Assembly: GCA_017550405.1 (NCBI GenBank)
Contig: JAFZPH010000021.1
Coordinates: forward strand, 23,595 to 87,594
Source of the DNA: Bacteroidales bacterium
GTDB taxonomy: Bacteria; Bacteroidota; Bacteroidia; Bacteroidales; P3
Direction of reading: 5' to 3'
Length of the DNA: 64,000 bases
How positions within the stretch are numbered: the stretch's first letter is position 1; each line of letters opens with the position of its first letter. This document shows positions 9,324-17,534 of this stretch, piece after piece. A program made the position numbers and the translations under genes. Under the pieces are notes generated by a model. That model worked only from the letters and a program-made list of their open reading frames with translations, had not been told where the DNA came from and searched no databases.

Positions 9324-10379
9324 GTGAATATAAAAAGCATCGTGCTAAAACACCCTGCACGGCATAGTGCCGTGCAGCAGAGATCAACTCCATTACGATA
9401 CTCTGTACCATTCATTATTCTATTCACACTAGGCGCGTTTCTATACACAGTTCTTGCAACAAGCTGCAAACAATCACCTGTCGAAGCGGTCAATCTGCAC
9501 CGCTTCGACAAGGTGCTTTTTGACACCCCTGTCTCGCAGCTCCCACAGACCATAGTACAACGCCGCAACGAATTCAACACCGACCTTCTGAACCTCCGTC
9601 CCGACGACCCCGAGTTTATGAATCTCCTTATGGGATTTGTGCAAGACCCCACCATGCGCGACATCTACCGGTTGGTCGACAGCACCTTCGGCGACATGCA
9701 TGATGAAGCCGTAGCCCTGGGTGGAGCCTTGTCGCGCGCAGAGGAATTGTGCCCCACAATTCGCTACGACAAAGTGTACACCTTCCTCTCCGGCACCTTC
9801 AACTACGACATGCGCGTAGGCTGCAACAGTCATGAACTGATCATCAGCCTAGACCAATACATCCTGCCTTATACCGGCAAGTATAACTACTTCAACAACC
9901 CTCTTTACCTTGTTCAGCAGAGCCGCAAGCAATACATGCTCACCGACTGTATGGCGGCCATCGCAAGGCAATATACCGTCATTCCCGAGGACCACGAGAT
10001 GACATTGCTCGACTATATGGTTTCAGAAGGAAAAGCCATCTACTTCGCCCAACAGACACTCCCCGGCACACCCGACAGCATCCTGCTGCGCTACACAAGC
10101 CAACAAATGGACTGGATGGTGCATAACGAAGAGCACGTCTGGGCATACTTGATGCAAAGCAAGTTACTTTTCGAGACCGACTACATGCGGTTTCACAACC
10201 TCATCGACGATGCGCCCAAAACCAACGCATTCCGCGACTCATCGCCACGCACCACCGACTATATCGGTTTCCAGATTGTATCACGATACATGAAGAATAC
10301 TAACTCCACTATGCAGCAGTTACTCGAAGAGACCGATTCACAAAAAATCTTACGTCAATCAAACTATAGACCCAAATGA
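9324..10379 (+). CDS. gldB: Gliding motility lipoprotein GldB family
   Basis: Predicted outer or inner membrane-anchored lipoprotein of 351 residues. A hydrophobic segment (VPFIILFTLGAFLYTVL) ends in the lipobox LATSC (Cys48). Downstream features fit GldB: HRFDKVLFDT near the mature start, FLSGTFNY in the middle, ISLDQYILP, a YMLTDCMAAIARQY helix and the MVSEGKAIYF segment. GldB is needed for gliding in Flavobacterium and is kept in non-gliding Bacteroidales that have a T9SS. The track start is a GTG directly after the previous stop; a second in-frame GTG at 9372 lies just behind a perfect hairpin and still leaves a full signal peptide, so the true start is uncertain. It overlaps the next gene by 4 bp. 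Confidence 0.8.
   Translation: MNIKSIVLKHPARHSAVQQRSTPLRYSVPFIILFTLGAFLYTVLATSCKQSPVEAVNLHRFDKVLFDTPVSQLPQTIVQRRNEFNTDLLNLRPDDPEFMNLLMGFVQDPTMRDIYRLVDSTFGDMHDEAVALGGALSRAEELCPTIRYDKVYTFLSGTFNYDMRVGCNSHELIISLDQYILPYTGKYNYFNNPLYLVQQSRKQYMLTDCMAAIARQYTVIPEDHEMTLLDYMVSEGKAIYFAQQTLPGTPDSILLRYTSQQMDWMVHNEEHVWAYLMQSKLLFETDYMRFHNLIDDAPKTNAFRDSSPRTTDYIGFQIVSRYMKNTNSTMQQLLEETDSQKILRQSNYRPK
9355..9377. other. Perfect 10-bp hairpin at the gldB start
   Basis: CTGCACGGCA, a 3-nt TAG loop and TGCCGTGCAG form a perfect stem that lies between the two candidate gldB start codons (GTG 9324 and GTG 9372). If translation begins at 9372 the hairpin is intergenic and could act on mRNA stability or translation of gldB. 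Confidence 0.6.
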
Positions 10380-12325
10380 TACCCCCACGAAAAAAAGGTT
10401 GGATTTACACCAGCAACATATATGCCTACCTCTTCAGCAAAGCCCTGTTGGCGCTCCTGTTGCTTTGGGCAGCGCAAGCATTCTTCTACTTGGCTAACAC
10501 CCGGATATTCCACGTTGACGGTCCTGCCGAATGGCTGGGCATAGTATGGGGCAATCTCATCTTCGGCATTGCCACCATCGGATGCCTGATGCTCCCCTAT
10601 TTTGCTGCCAATCTCCTGCCTTTTAAATTCAGATGGAACAAACACTACCACCGACTCACTGAGATACTCCTTTACTACGTCCCGGTGCTGTTTATCATCA
10701 TCAGCGACATTTGCGATGCCTCCTACTATCAATACACCTATCGCCGCCTTACTGGCGAGATATTCCAATACCTTGGCATCAGTGGCAACATGGGTAGCCT
10801 GTGGCCACACTTCCTGGTCGACTACTGGCACTCCACCCTCTTTGGTTTGATACTTATTTTCCTCACCTTTTTCCTGGGGAACAAAATACGGCTTCGCGGA
10901 CGCAACAAATATCGTAGCCACAAAGCCAACGACATTGTGGGTCTAATCCTCGGCACGGCAGTGGTCATCTTCCTACTGCGTGGCGGCTTCGGGAAAAACC
11001 TCACCTGGAACGACACCACCAACTACTGCCAAGCCAAAAACAGCGCACTGGTCACCAATAGTGGATACAATATTGTGCGCACCTTCAACGGAGGCACGCT
11101 CAAAGAGACCAACTATATGGATGACTCCAAAGCCCAGGCCCTCTTCAACCCGCTCTTCCTGCCCGACACCACTATCACTGCTCAGATGCGCACAGGTTGG
11201 GCAGCCAATGCAGGCCACTATTATGTTACCGACAGCACGGGGAAAAAGAGCACACTTTGCTACAACAACGTCGTTGTCATTGTCCTCGAGAGTTTCTCGC
11301 AGGAATACATGGGGTGTTATAACCAAGGCATTATGCCTTCCTTCACTCCTTTCCTCGATTCGCTTGCTGCCCACAGTATCGTCTACCAAGGCCGGGCCAA
11401 TGGCAAGAAATCCATCGAAGGCATACCTGCCATATTCAGCTCACTGCCCACACTCATGCCCTTCCCCATCACCATGAGCGACTATGCTGAAAACGACCTC
11501 CGTTCCCTCCCCTCGCTGCTTCGCGACAACGGATACCACACTGCTTTCTTCCACGGCAGCTACAACGGCGTTATGTCGTTTGACAAACTCTGCTCACGCA
11601 TGGGATTTCAGGATTACTATGGACAGAACGAGTATATGGCCGACCGTCTGTCTCGCCAGTCCGACTACGATGGCACCTGGGGCATATTCGACGAGTACTT
11701 CCTCCAATACATGTCCCGCCAGTTGTCCACTTTCCAGCAGCCTTTCTTTGCCGGAGTCTTCACCTTGTCTTCACACCACCCCTACACCATGCAGCCTGAC
11801 CGTGTGGGCCAGTTCCCGGAAGGACCCCACCCCCTCTGCGAAGTGGTGTCGTACAGCGACAATGCCCTGAGAAAATTCTTCGATGCCGCACGCCAAACCG
11901 ATTGGTATCCCCACACGCTTTTCCTCATCACAGCTGACCACAGCGGACAAGGACTCAGCCGTACATATAACGATTACAATGGATGGTATCGCATTCCTAT
12001 GATTATCCACCTGCCCCAGGTGGACGACACTACCGACACCCACGTACGCTATAATCGGCTGATGCAACAGACCGACATTATGCCTACCATCCTCGACTAT
12101 CTCGGCATCCCCGCCAAGACTGTCTGCTTTGGCACCAGTGCCTTCCGCAACCCTGAAGGAGGATGGCAGATTGCCTATGGCAACAGCTATCACCAACTTG
12201 AAAGCGCCGACGGAAAAATCGCTGTCCTCACTCACGACAAAGAAGAAGGCAACGGCAATATAGAACTACTTAAAGCTATTGTACAGCAATACAACAACCG
12301 TCTTATTAAAAACGAAATACACTGA
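10376..12325 (+). CDS. LTA synthase family sulfatase-fold transferase
   Basis: Inner-membrane enzyme of 649 residues. Five membrane helices fill roughly residues 15-215, followed by a periplasmic alkaline-phosphatase/sulfatase domain. That domain begins with the metal-binding strand VVVIVLESFSQEY and carries the nucleophile region ANGKKSIEGIPAI, where the Ser takes the place of the Thr nucleophile of LtaS, then AFFHGSYNG, FAGVFTLSSHHPY and the closing metal motif FLITADHSG. Homologues transfer phosphoglycerol or phosphoethanolamine groups onto envelope lipids and glycans. In a Gram-negative the product is unlikely to be classical lipoteichoic acid. The ATGA overlap with gldB and 1-bp gap to the lipid kinase place it in one operon; the downstream lipid kinase could recycle the diacylglycerol such an enzyme releases, which is an inference from neighbourhood. 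Confidence 0.87.
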   Translation: MIPPRKKGWIYTSNIYAYLFSKALLALLLLWAAQAFFYLANTRIFHVDGPAEWLGIVWGNLIFGIATIGCLMLPYFAANLLPFKFRWNKHYHRLTEILLYYVPVLFIIISDICDASYYQYTYRRLTGEIFQYLGISGNMGSLWPHFLVDYWHSTLFGLILIFLTFFLGNKIRLRGRNKYRSHKANDIVGLILGTAVVIFLLRGGFGKNLTWNDTTNYCQAKNSALVTNSGYNIVRTFNGGTLKETNYMDDSKAQALFNPLFLPDTTITAQMRTGWAANAGHYYVTDSTGKKSTLCYNNVVVIVLESFSQEYMGCYNQGIMPSFTPFLDSLAAHSIVYQGRANGKKSIEGIPAIFSSLPTLMPFPITMSDYAENDLRSLPSLLRDNGYHTAFFHGSYNGVMSFDKLCSRMGFQDYYGQNEYMADRLSRQSDYDGTWGIFDEYFLQYMSRQLSTFQQPFFAGVFTLSSHHPYTMQPDRVGQFPEGPHPLCEVVSYSDNALRKFFDAARQTDWYPHTLFLITADHSGQGLSRTYNDYNGWYRIPMIIHLPQVDDTTDTHVRYNRLMQQTDIMPTILDYLGIPAKTVCFGTSAFRNPEGGWQIAYGNSYHQLESADGKIAVLTHDKEEGNGNIELLKAIVQQYNNRLIKNEIH

Positions 12326-12326
12326 C

Positions 12327-13307
12327 ATGAAGAAAAAGATGCTCGTTATCGTCAACCCCATATCGGGCGTGGGACGGCAAAAAAAGATAGAACGACTGCT
12401 CAACTCCAATCTGAACCTTGACATCTACGACTACGAGGTACGCTACACCGAGCATATCCACCATGGCACCGAGCTTGCACGGCAGGGAGCCATGGAGGGT
12501 TTTGATGTCATCACAGCTGTAGGCGGTGACGGCAGTGTGAACGATGTCATCGCAGGCATGCACGGCAGCGATGCCACTCTCGGGATTATTCCCTGCGGCA
12601 GCGGCAATGGTCTGGCACGTTGTATGAAGATACCCCTGACACCTGCATTTGCCATCCGTGTGCTAAACCAAAACAACGAGGGTCTTATTGATACTATCAT
12701 CCTCAACGAGCATTACTATATTGCCAGCATTGCCGGTGTGGGATTCGATGCCTATATCGCCCGCCTGATGAAGGCAGCCAAGATGCGGGGATTCTCAGCC
12801 TACCTCAACCTCATTCTGCGCGAATACCCTTCATACGAATCGAAAGATTATACACTTGTCATCGATGGAAAGGAAATCCGGCGTAAGGCATGGTTCACCA
12901 CTTTCGCCAACAGTAACCAGTTTGGCTACAATGCGGCCGTGGCTCCTCAAGCCAAACTCGACGACGGGCTTATCGACATCAGTATTGTTGACAAGATTCC
13001 CATCGAGCACCTCCCTGTCACCGGTCCTCTGGTCTATGCCAACCATTTCGAGCTCAGCCAACATGTCGAGATGTTCAAGGCACACGAAGTCTTTGTGGCA
13101 GGCAATGTCGACAAATGGGTCAATATCGACGGTGAAGGCGAGAACGTAGGCAACGAACTCCACTTCGTCAACCACACGCGTAGCCTCAAGATATTGAAAC
13201 GCGACATGAAACGCGCCTTAATCTCACCCCAGGCGGCCGAACAACTGCAAGTGGTAAAAGAACAGTTGGGAATGACCCGTAACCAACTGCTCCAAAAAAA
13301 GAAATAG
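12327..13307 (+). CDS. Diacylglycerol kinase family lipid kinase (YegS/DgkB-like)
   Basis: A 326-residue soluble or peripheral kinase. The ATG at 12327, 1 bp after the previous stop, gives the canonical N-terminus KMLVIVNPISGVGRQ. The nucleotide-binding loop TAVGGDGSVNDV (GGDGS at residues 66-70) and IPCGSGNGLARC follow, as in DAGK catalytic domains; the C-terminal half has the beta-sandwich pattern of the YegS/BmrU group with GVGFDAYIAR and VAPQAKLDDGLID. It phosphorylates diacylglycerol or a related lipid. Its position right behind an LTA-synthase-like transferase suggests recycling of diacylglycerol. Confidence 0.88.
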   Translation: MKKKMLVIVNPISGVGRQKKIERLLNSNLNLDIYDYEVRYTEHIHHGTELARQGAMEGFDVITAVGGDGSVNDVIAGMHGSDATLGIIPCGSGNGLARCMKIPLTPAFAIRVLNQNNEGLIDTIILNEHYYIASIAGVGFDAYIARLMKAAKMRGFSAYLNLILREYPSYESKDYTLVIDGKEIRRKAWFTTFANSNQFGYNAAVAPQAKLDDGLIDISIVDKIPIEHLPVTGPLVYANHFELSQHVEMFKAHEVFVAGNVDKWVNIDGEGENVGNELHFVNHTRSLKILKRDMKRALISPQAAEQLQVVKEQLGMTRNQLLQKKK

Positions 13308-13309
13308 TC

Positions 13310-13648
13310 ATGTCGAAGAAAAACAACCCTCGCAATGCCGTGGGAGTGGTATATTCAACCAACCCCGACTACGAATACCAATACGACAATCCTCCCCAGG
13401 CCGAGACCCTGCCTCCAGCGGCTCAGAAATTACGCGTACGCATGGAACGCAACGGACGTGGTGGCAAGACTGTCACTGTGGTATCTGGCTTTGTTGGAAC
13501 TGACGACGACCTCGACGAACTTGGGCGGACACTCAAAACCAAATGCGGTGTAGGAGGCAGTGTAAAAGACGGACTAATCATTATCCAAGGTGATTTCCGC
13601 GAACGTGTCGTCTCCCTTCTCCAAGCACTCGGTTATCCTGCCAAATAG
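13310..13648 (+). CDS. SUI1/eIF1-like translation factor (YciH family)
   Basis: A 112-residue protein whose C-terminal 75 residues are a SUI1 domain: LRVRMERNGRGGKTVTVVSGF, LGRTLKTKCGVGGSVKDG and IIIQGDFRERVVSLLQ. The N-terminal 35 residues are polar and probably disordered, as usual for bacterial YciH. YciH proteins bind the small ribosomal subunit and influence start-codon selection. It starts 2 bp after the lipid kinase and is the last gene of this operon. Confidence 0.93.
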   Translation: MSKKNNPRNAVGVVYSTNPDYEYQYDNPPQAETLPPAAQKLRVRMERNGRGGKTVTVVSGFVGTDDDLDELGRTLKTKCGVGGSVKDGLIIIQGDFRERVVSLLQALGYPAK

Positions 13649-14073
13649 CGCCTTTCAACCCAAATTAGTCCCAACTACCTTCCTCCCCGACCCATACGGG
13701 CATGGTCCGACCCCTCCGCAACGTCCTCCCCTAGTCTCCCCTGCCCCACCGCAGTGCCGGGAAGTTGCAGCGGACGACACGCCACAACCCACTTGGGTCG
13801 TTCAATCCCGGCTCGATGTTGCCTACTTCTCGGCTTGTTATCCGTTACCATGTCGAGTAACGATGCTATAACGATACTATAAGGATGCAGGATTGAACGG
13901 CCCCTCTCCATAGCGAGGGGGAATCGTTACTGCTCCACGGCGCAGGGCGGGTTGGCAAAACAAGGTTTGGGGCAAGGCTGATTCCCGTGCATTGCACGGT
14001 TCAGCAGTTAAACTGTAGGTTTTTTCTGTTTCCTGACGACCGATTTGAGTACCGCGAGTAATCCTGTATCTAA
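13649..14073. other. 425-bp intergenic region between convergent operons
   Basis: No credible gene. It holds the 172-bp dispersed repeat (13737-13908), a CCCCTC/GAGGGG hairpin overlapping the repeat's right edge (13901-13920), a CCGTGCA/TGCACGG hairpin (13985-13999), and a short CAGTT/AACTG stem followed by a T-run (14005-14025) that could end the upstream operon. Confidence 0.7.
13737..13908. repeat. 172-bp dispersed intergenic repeat, copy 1
   Basis: Nearly identical to 25484-25655 over the full 172 bp, with only scattered substitutions. Inside it CGTTCAATCC (13799-13808) is inverted as GGATTGAACG (13890-13899), enclosing two short direct repeats of the type AACGATRCTAT. No ORF of note. 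It lies between the 3' ends of two convergent operons. Confidence 0.85.
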
Positions 14074-14829
14074 TCAAGGGAACAAGGTCATCGTTCCATC
14101 AGAATAGACTGCATAATTGCGGTTCATCAGCCAGTCGCCTACATTGACATAGGTCGATTTAGTGCCATTGTCGGCGGTAATTTCCCTGACAAGTGGAGTA
14201 TGCCGGTGTCCGAATACACAGTAGTCAAAGTGTTCTTTCTCCATTCGCTTGCGGCAATAAATGACTATACCTTCACGGTCATCGCCTTGATACTCAAAGA
14301 TGTTGGGGTCCTTTCTGATATGGCTTTTCCTACTGCTTCTACTCCACCCGGTAGCCAATCCGAAGGTCATCCATTCGGGCAGGATGGAGAAGAGTCGCTG
14401 GTTCAGTCGACTGCGGAAGATGCGCCGAAGACAGTCGTAGCGCTTATCCTGATGTCCTAATCCGTCGCCATGCCCAACAAGGAAGCGTTTGCCGTCAAAC
14501 TCCAATACAGTGGGGTCATTGTGCATGGTTATCTCCATCTCGTCTTTGAGGTAGTCGAACATCCACATGTCGTGGTTTCCCACAAAGAAGTGTAGCTCGA
14601 CCCCTGCGTCAGCCAGATTGGCCATGCGTCCGAGTAGACGGACGAAGCCTTTGGGGACGACATATTTGTAGGTGAACCAGAAGTCGAACATGTCGCCGAG
14701 GAACACCACTTTGGCGGCATCTTCTTTTATGCGGTCGAGCAATGCGCAGAGCTCCCGTTCCCTTTCCAAGGTATCGGGGCCTGCCCCCAAGTGGGCATCG
14801 GTGATGAAATATAGCTTGTTACCGGGCAT
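14074..14829 (-). CDS. lpxH: UDP-2,3-diacylglucosamine diphosphatase
   Basis: A 251-residue calcineurin-like phosphoesterase for lipid A synthesis: it cleaves UDP-2,3-diacylglucosamine to lipid X and UMP at the inner face of the membrane. All metal motifs are present in order: FITDAHLG, VFLGDMFDFW, FVGNHDMWMF, LVGHGDGLG and FGHRHTP. The block between GHGDG and the last motif (residues about 120-185) has the helical insertion that contacts the acyl chains in LpxH. Its start overlaps the end of the DUF4369 lipoprotein gene by 11 bp, so it is the last gene of the fkp-aroC-lipoprotein-lpxH operon. Confidence 0.88.
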   Translation of the reverse strand: MPGNKLYFITDAHLGAGPDTLERERELCALLDRIKEDAAKVVFLGDMFDFWFTYKYVVPKGFVRLLGRMANLADAGVELHFFVGNHDMWMFDYLKDEMEITMHNDPTVLEFDGKRFLVGHGDGLGHQDKRYDCLRRIFRSRLNQRLFSILPEWMTFGLATGWSRSSRKSHIRKDPNIFEYQGDDREGIVIYCRKRMEKEHFDYCVFGHRHTPLVREITADNGTKSTYVNVGDWLMNRNYAVYSDGTMTLFP

Positions 14830-15562
14830 ACTGGAAGCGGGTGCGCTCGACTTGGTTTTTGAAATTCAGTGTATGGGGGTTGTCCGGCATGCTTTCCTCC
14901 AGTCCCTCGAGCACGGCTTCATAGAACTCAAAGCTATCCTCAGTGTTGATGAGAGGACGATTGTTGAAGGGCTTGTACAGCGCAATAAGGGTGGCCAGCG
15001 AGCCGAGGTTGTCCTGGATGAAATGGACGACATACTGCTGTTGGTCGGCAAAGGCATCGAGATAGAGCGAGTCGGTCTGCTTGCGTGCCGCATCGTAGTC
15101 GGCCTGGGTGATGGCCCCCTCGGCAAGGAGTTGCTGGTTGTGCTGGTCGGTAGAAACGATGTCGAGCAGTGTACGGCTGCCGTTGTTGGTGTAGTCCTGC
15201 AGCTGCCACAACAGCTGCGATTCGGCTCCGGCATTCAGGTGATAGGTATAGGAGAGCGAGTCGTAATCGCCTTGTATGTCAATCTTCTCTCCCATGTCGG
15301 GAAGTAGCACGATATAGTCTGATTCGCTGACGTGGACATTATAGAAGGTCTTGTACGGCATTGCATAGCGGAATTTGAAGTGCCCTTTGCTGTCCAACTT
15401 GATTGAGTCGATGAATAGACGCGACTCTGGTGTCATTTCTTCTATGTAAATCATTTTCCCTGCACCTCCATTTAAGGTACCGGTGATAATAATATCGTTC
15501 TTGTTGCCACACGAGGCTAAGAGTAATACTGCTGTGAGGGAAACGAAAAGTAATTTCTTCAT
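14819..15562 (-). CDS. DUF4369-like lipoprotein lacking a thioredoxin domain
   Basis: A 247-residue lipoprotein: signal peptide with lipobox LLLASC (Cys18), then a beta-rich domain (GTLNGGAGKMIYIEE, SIKLDSKGHFKFRYAMP) like the DUF4369 domain found in Bacteroidetes in front of periplasmic thioredoxin domains. After it comes a helical region to the end. The usual redoxin domain with CxxC is missing, and the downstream lpxH begins within its last codons, so the protein stops where the redoxin domain would normally begin. This could be a natural short form or an old truncation. Function unknown. Confidence 0.75.
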   Translation of the reverse strand: MKKLLFVSLTAVLLLASCGNKNDIIITGTLNGGAGKMIYIEEMTPESRLFIDSIKLDSKGHFKFRYAMPYKTFYNVHVSESDYIVLLPDMGEKIDIQGDYDSLSYTYHLNAGAESQLLWQLQDYTNNGSRTLLDIVSTDQHNQQLLAEGAITQADYDAARKQTDSLYLDAFADQQQYVVHFIQDNLGSLATLIALYKPFNNRPLINTEDSFEFYEAVLEGLEESMPDNPHTLNFKNQVERTRFQYAR

Positions 15563-15596
15563 TATGGTTGATTATATAATTATCTGTAATATCATC

Positions 15597-16532
15597 TCAG
15601 AGATGAGGTACTGTATGTATAAACATAAGGTCGGCAATGGCAAGGGCAGCCATGCTTTCAACAATCACCGGGAGACGCGAACTGTGGTCTCCGTCATGTC
15701 GCCCTTGTGGTGCCACTTGTTTCAGCGTACCGTCAGGACAACGGCAAACCATACCGTCGGGACGTGTGACAGGAGGATGGAATCCGACATGAAAGACCAC
15801 AGGCATACCATTGCTAATACCGCCCTGAATGCCGCCACAGTGATTGGTTGCTGTCAGGTTCTCGCCTTGCCCTTGACTTACCCATTGGTCTGGATAATTT
15901 TCGGCGGACAAACGCCAATCATCCATCCCTTCCCCCATGGTAAAGGCTGAAGCCGAGGGGATAGAGAGTACTGCGTATGCCAATCGGGCGTTGAGACGGT
16001 CGAAGACATGTTCTCCTACTCCAGCCGGAAGTCCATGCACCGTACAAGTGATGATGTACCCCTGATGGGTGGCCTGAAGAGTGACCCCTTGCGTACGGAG
16101 CCACATCTTGGCGATTGCACCCGCTACAACACGTGCTGCAGTTTCTCGTCCCGATGCTCTCCCCCCGCCACGATGATCGCGGAGGCCGTATTTCTGCATG
16201 TATGTATAATCCGCATGTCCAGGACGACAACAGTCGCGCAAAGCATCGTAATCCTCGGAGTGGTGGTCTCGGTTGTGAATCACAAAGGCGATAGGAGTGC
16301 CAAGTGTCTTTCCATCAAGGAAACCGCTAAGCCATTCCACTTGATCGGGTTCTCGGCGTTGAGTGGTATCAGGAGAAGGAGTGTCGCCCTCCCGTCGACG
16401 CTTTAGTTCTGCGTCTACCAATGAAGCATCTAACAACAACCCGGCTGGGCAACCGTCAATGATTCCCCCTATGGCTGGGCCATGGGATTCACCGAAGGTT
16501 GTCAGCCGGAATATGTTGCCAAAAGAATTCAC
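15597..16532 (-). CDS. aroC: Chorismate synthase, unusually short
   Basis: Last enzyme of the shikimate pathway, converting EPSP to chorismate with reduced FMN. Signature segments are present: TTFGESHGPAIGG, HADYTYMQKYG, GGGRASGRETAARV, NHCGGIQGGISNG and GRHDGDHSSRLPVIVESMA. Length is 311 residues against about 350-360 for the family. The missing stretch is central: after GYIITCTVHGLPAGVGEH the normal block with the RCPD and GDSVGG motifs is absent and the chain runs on at VFDRLNARLAYAVLSIPS. The start is GTG at 16532, immediately after the FKBP stop codon with no gap, so translation is coupled. Whether the shortened enzyme is active is an open question; the catalytic histidines and flavin loops appear kept. 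Confidence 0.88.
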   Translation of the reverse strand: MNSFGNIFRLTTFGESHGPAIGGIIDGCPAGLLLDASLVDAELKRRREGDTPSPDTTQRREPDQVEWLSGFLDGKTLGTPIAFVIHNRDHHSEDYDALRDCCRPGHADYTYMQKYGLRDHRGGGRASGRETAARVVAGAIAKMWLRTQGVTLQATHQGYIITCTVHGLPAGVGEHVFDRLNARLAYAVLSIPSASAFTMGEGMDDWRLSAENYPDQWVSQGQGENLTATNHCGGIQGGISNGMPVVFHVGFHPPVTRPDGMVCRCPDGTLKQVAPQGRHDGDHSSRLPVIVESMAALAIADLMFIHTVPHL

Positions 16533-17417
16533 TTATTTACGGATTACCTGTATGCCTCCGTTGTTCTGGTTTGTGGCAGGAAGAATATCAAGCAATTCAA
16601 CCTCGAATATCAGCGTGGAGCCGGGAGGAATAGAACCTACAGGCTGTTCGCCGTATGCCAGATTGTGAGGGATATAAAGGATGTACTTTGAACCCACATC
16701 CATCAGCTGCAGACCTTCGGTCCATCCGGGGATAACCTGGTTGAGGAAGAACTCTGCGGGTTGACCACGCTCAACACTGCTATCGAACACTTTTCCGTCC
16801 AGCAATTTGCCGGTGTAGTGTACCTTTACCTTGTCTGTAGCTTTGGGTTTCTTACCGTTGCCCTTCTTCTCAATCTTGTACTGGAGACCGCTCTTGGTCT
16901 GATACACCGATTTATTAAGGGCGTTCTCTTCCAAGAATTTCTTACCGGCAGCGATGTTATCATCCTTTCCGGCCATCATGCGTTCCTGTTCTTCGCGCTG
17001 ACGTTTTTCAAACTCTTCCTGGAAACGGTTCAACAGGGGACGCATAGTGGCTTCGTCCCAACGGTTCTGTCCTTTGTAGCAGTCAATCATCGACTGTCCT
17101 GCAGCCTCGCCGTTGATGCCGAGATTCTGCTGCATCCAGTTCTGGTAAATATCCTTTCCTATAGCATAAGAGGCTGAATCAATAAATGTTTTCAGCTCGA
17201 CGGGACGATACATATCGTTCATCTGCTGCTGTTTCTGGTAGCTTGCCAATGTCTCGTCAAGTGCTTTCTTAGCAGCCTCATAGGCATCGGCTTTCTGTTT
17301 CAACATGTGGTAATCGGCCTCGCTCATAGTAGCTTTGCCACGTTTGATTGTCACCTCTTGGGCTGTTGCCATGGCGCCTACGGCCAGGGCTGCCAAAAGA
17401 ATCATTACTTTCTTCAT
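16533..17417 (-). CDS. FKBP-type peptidyl-prolyl isomerase, FkpA-like
   Basis: Exported prolyl isomerase and chaperone of 294 residues. The ATG at 17417 gives a clean signal peptide ([20 protein letters not shown]); the longer ORF start is upstream of it and is rejected. Residues about 25-180 are a helical, charged dimerisation-type region with [12 protein letters not shown], as in FkpA and Mip. The C-terminal FKBP domain (about 185-280) contains [43 protein letters not shown] and [11 protein letters not shown]. It is the first gene of an operon with aroC, directly abutting it. Confidence 0.9.
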   Translation of the reverse strand: MKKVMILLAALAVGAMATAQEVTIKRGKATMSEADYHMLKQKADAYEAAKKALDETLASYQKQQQMNDMYRPVELKTFIDSASYAIGKDIYQNWMQQNLGINGEAAGQSMIDCYKGQNRWDEATMRPLLNRFQEEFEKRQREEQERMMAGKDDNIAAGKKFLEENALNKSVYQTKSGLQYKIEKKGNGKKPKATDKVKVHYTGKLLDGKVFDSSVERGQPAEFFLNQVIPGWTEGLQLMDVGSKYILYIPHNLAYGEQPVGSIPPGSTLIFEVELLDILPATNQNNGGIQVIRK

Positions 17418-17463
17418 TGTTGTATGGATTATTGGTATTATTAAATATCTATTTTGCACAATC

Positions 17464-17528
17464 AACATTAATGCCAACCGGAAACAACTCGGCTGACATT
17501 AATGTTGTTGATGCCTGAGTGACTCAGG
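17464..17528. other. Two dyads between buk and the FKBP gene
   Basis: AACATTAATG (17464-17473) is repeated inverted as CATTAATGTT (17497-17506), and CCTGAGT/ACTCAGG (17514-17528) forms a second tight hairpin. They lie just after the buk stop and ahead of the FKBP gene. Neither is followed by a clear T-run on the minus strand, so they may be a factor-dependent terminator or an operator for the FKBP operon. Confidence 0.4.
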
Positions 17529-17534
17529 ATTGTT

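Noticed and set aside
13590..13871. 93-codon ORF over the 172-bp repeat
   Set aside because: Pro-rich, starts inside the SUI1 gene, and the frame is not kept in the second repeat copy.
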